Below, piece by piece: positions 62,392 through 64,000 of a stretch of 64,000 nucleotides of DNA. A program made the translations under genes and the position numbers. The number at the start of each line of letters is the position of its first letter. Position 1 is the first letter of the stretch. Below the pieces are notes generated by a model, which was not told where the DNA came from, searched no databases, and saw only the letters and a program-made list of their open reading frames with translations. This stretch comes from Halomicrobium katesii DSM 19301 (GTDB lineage: Archaea; Halobacteriota; Halobacteria; Halobacteriales; Haloarculaceae): the NCBI RefSeq assembly GCF_000379085.1, contig NZ_KB905378.1, positions 753,761-817,760 on the forward strand, given 5' to 3'.

Positions 62392-64000
62392 ATGGACGTT
62401 GCGGACCTGCCAGGTGTTCCGTCGTGGCTGCCAGAGCACCTGCAGTCGGCGGGGATCGAGGCACTGTACCCACCGCAGGCCGAGGCCGTCGAGGCCGGCG
62501 TCACGCGGGGCGAGAACCTCGTCGCCAGCATCCCGACCGCCAGCGGCAAGACCCTGATCGCCCAGCTGGCGATGCTGTCGGCGATCACGGACGCCGCGGG
62601 AGCGAGCGAGCGGGAGCGAAGCGACCCGGAGACGCCTCCTGCAGACGGCGACGGCACCGCCCTCGGCGGCACGGCGCTGTACATCGTCCCACTGCGGGCG
62701 CTTGCCAGCGAGAAGCAGGCCGAGTTCGAGGAGTTCGAGCAGTACGGGCTCGACGTGGGCGTCTCGACGGGCAACTACGAATCCGACGGCGGGTGGCTCG
62801 CCGACAAGGACATCGTCGTCGCTACCAGCGAGAAAGTCGACTCGCTGGTGCGCAACGACGCGCCGTGGCTCGACGACCTGGCCTGTGTCGTCAGCGACGA
62901 GGTTCACCTCGTCGACGACGCCGAACGCGGGCCGACGCTGGAGGTGACCCTCGCGAAGCTGCGGCGGATCAACCCCGACATGCAGACGGTGGCGCTGTCG
63001 GCGACGATCGGCAACGCCGACGTGCTCGCCGAGTGGCTCGACGCCGAACTCGTCGACTCGGACTGGCGGCCCATCAGCCTGAAGAAGGGGGTCCACTTCG
63101 GACAGGCGCTCCACCTCGAAGACGGCAGCCAGTCGGAACTGCCGGTCCGCAACAGCGAGAAGCAGACCGCCGCCATCGTCCGGGACACCCTCGACGACGA
63201 CGGCTCGACGCTGGTGTTCGTCAACTCCCGGCGCAACGCGGAGGCCGCCGCGGGACGGCTGGCCAGCGTCACACGCGAGGCCCTGACTCCGGAGGAGCGA
63301 GAGCAACTCGCGGACGTGGCCGCGGAGATCCGCGACGTGAGCGACACCGAGACGAGCGACGAGCTGGCCGACGCCGTCGCCGACGGAGCCGCCTTCCACC
63401 ACGCCGGGATCGCGAGCGGGCACAGAGAACTCGTCGAGGACGCCTTCCGCGACCGCCTGCTGAAGGTCGTCAGCGCCACCCCGACGCTGGCGGCGGGAGT
63501 CAACACGCCCAGCCGCCGGGTCGTGGTCCGGGACTGGCGACGCTACGACGGCACCGCTGGCGGAATGCAGCCCCTCTCGGTGCTCGAAGTCCACCAGATG
63601 ATGGGGCGGGCCGGCCGTCCGGGGCTTGACCCCTACGGCGAGGCGATCATCCCCGCCGCGAGCCACGACGAGCTCGACGAGCTGTTCGACCGGTACGTCT
63701 GGGCCGACCCGGAGCCGGTCCAGTCGAAGCTGGCCGCCGAGCCGGCGCTGCGGACTCACCTGCTGGCGACGGTCGCGAGCGGGTTCGCCCGCTCTCGGGA
63801 CGGGCTACTGGAGTTCCTCGAACGCACCCTCTACGCGACACAGACCGACGAGAGCGGCCGGCTGGCACGAGTCGCCGACGAGGTGCTGGGCTACCTGCAG
63901 CGCAACGACTTTCTGGAGCGTGACGGCGAGGAGCTCTCGGCGACCGCGCTCGGACACACCGTGTCCCGGCTCTACCTCGATCCGATGAGCGCCGCCGAGA
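62392..64000 (+). CDS. hel308: Hel308-type DNA helicase, N-terminal 536 residues (runs off window end)
   Basis: It starts at the ATG at 62392, about 28 nt after a TTTAAACC box. Q-motif [16 protein letters not shown]; motif [18 protein letters not shown]; motif Ia [13 protein letters not shown]; motif [18 protein letters not shown] (DEVH); [72 protein letters not shown]. The ratchet domain is starting at the window edge. Hel308 unwinds forked DNA during replication restart. A ~30-residue insertion after motif I ([18 protein letters not shown]) contains the same GC-rich motif as leuS and pdhC. Confidence 0.9.
   Translation, partial: MDVADLPGVPSWLPEHLQSAGIEALYPPQAEAVEAGVTRGENLVASIPTASGKTLIAQLAMLSAITDAAGASERERSDPETPPADGDGTALGGTALYIVPLRALASEKQAEFEEFEQYGLDVGVSTGNYESDGGWLADKDIVVATSEKVDSLVRNDAPWLDDLACVVSDEVHLVDDAERGPTLEVTLAKLRRINPDMQTVALSATIGNADVLAEWLDAELVDSDWRPISLKKGVHFGQALHLEDGSQSELPVRNSEKQTAAIVRDTLDDDGSTLVFVNSRRNAEAAAGRLASVTREALTPEEREQLADVAAEIRDVSDTETSDELADAVADGAAFHHAGIASGHRELVEDAFRDRLLKVVSATPTLAAGVNTPSRRVVVRDWRRYDGTAGGMQPLSVLEVHQMMGRAGRPGLDPYGEAIIPAASHDELDELFDRYVWADPEPVQSKLAAEPALRTHLLATVASGFARSRDGLLEFLERTLYATQTDESGRLARVADEVLGYLQRNDFLERDGEELSATALGHTVSRLYLDPMSAAE

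Overview
The window is chromosomal DNA of an extremely halophilic archaeon. The proteins are strongly acidic, most genes start at or very near a TATA-like box (leaderless layout), and Tat signal peptides are present. It also has the haloarchaeal rRNA order 16S-tRNA-Ala-23S-5S-tRNA-Cys with processing stems, the DNA protein MC1, a two-repeat tRNA splicing endonuclease, archaeal-type TrpRS and a bacterioopsin-activator-type regulator. The gene set (GH5 cellulase, PDH-type complex, lipoyl synthase) would suit the family Haloarculaceae, but that placement is inference.

Layout. 1-4440 is an accessory, AT-richer patch. It holds the 5' part of an IS1595-type transposase, an unknown membrane protein and a 140-bp MITE. 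A 395-bp terminal-inverted-repeat cassette there carries only a ribbon-helix-helix regulator. A DUF4268-like nuclease gene has been hit twice: the cassette lies between its TATA box and start, and an ISH3-type element lies inside its coding region. 4703-15529 holds core and metabolic genes: a sulfatase-like enzyme, two Gfo/Idh/MocA oxidoreductases, truncated globin, DUF429, a cold-shock protein, beta carbonic anhydrase, a GT87-type membrane protein, a pilin, a glutathionyl-hydroquinone-reductase-like protein and ribosomal protein L10e. 15963-18448 has a Tat-exported unknown protein, a small membrane protein and an ATP-grasp ligase. Hsp20 and GAPDH lead into the minus-strand rRNA operon (20605-25921, promoters near 26230 and 26310).

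26721-40912 is informational and housekeeping: MC1, an AbrB-like protein, PyrD, PheST, TrpS, EndA, a NucS-N-terminal-like zinc protein, a HAD phosphatase, a Ski2-type helicase and LipA. 40963-51656 combines a secreted two-CBM/PKD/GH5 cellulase, a zinc-ribbon protein, PDH E1alpha/E1beta/E2, a PQQ-repeat protein, a fragment copy of pdhC and an ABC exporter. 51880-64000 has LeuS, a PAS/GAF/HTH-10 regulator, an epimerase, an unknown protein coupled to a 29-residue membrane peptide, a MATE transporter, a malate:quinone-oxidoreductase-like enzyme, a small ferredoxin and the first part of Hel308.

Three patterns are not explained by ordinary gene annotation. (1) A mobile mini-cassette carries an RHH gene between two mirror-image operator-like palindromes. 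(2) Four 80-82 bp intergenic palindromes have ATAC...GTAT ends, a fixed YTGTA position and covarying stems; two of them end exactly on the stop codon of the neighbouring minus-strand gene. (3) A GC-rich DNA motif is inserted in frame in unrelated proteins (LeuS twice, PdhC, probably Hel308), resembling palindromic coding elements described in bacteria. LipA and the E2 lipoyl domain point to a working lipoylated oxo-acid dehydrogenase, but no E3 (lpdA) gene lies downstream; a PQQ gene and a 183-bp piece of pdhC occupy that position.
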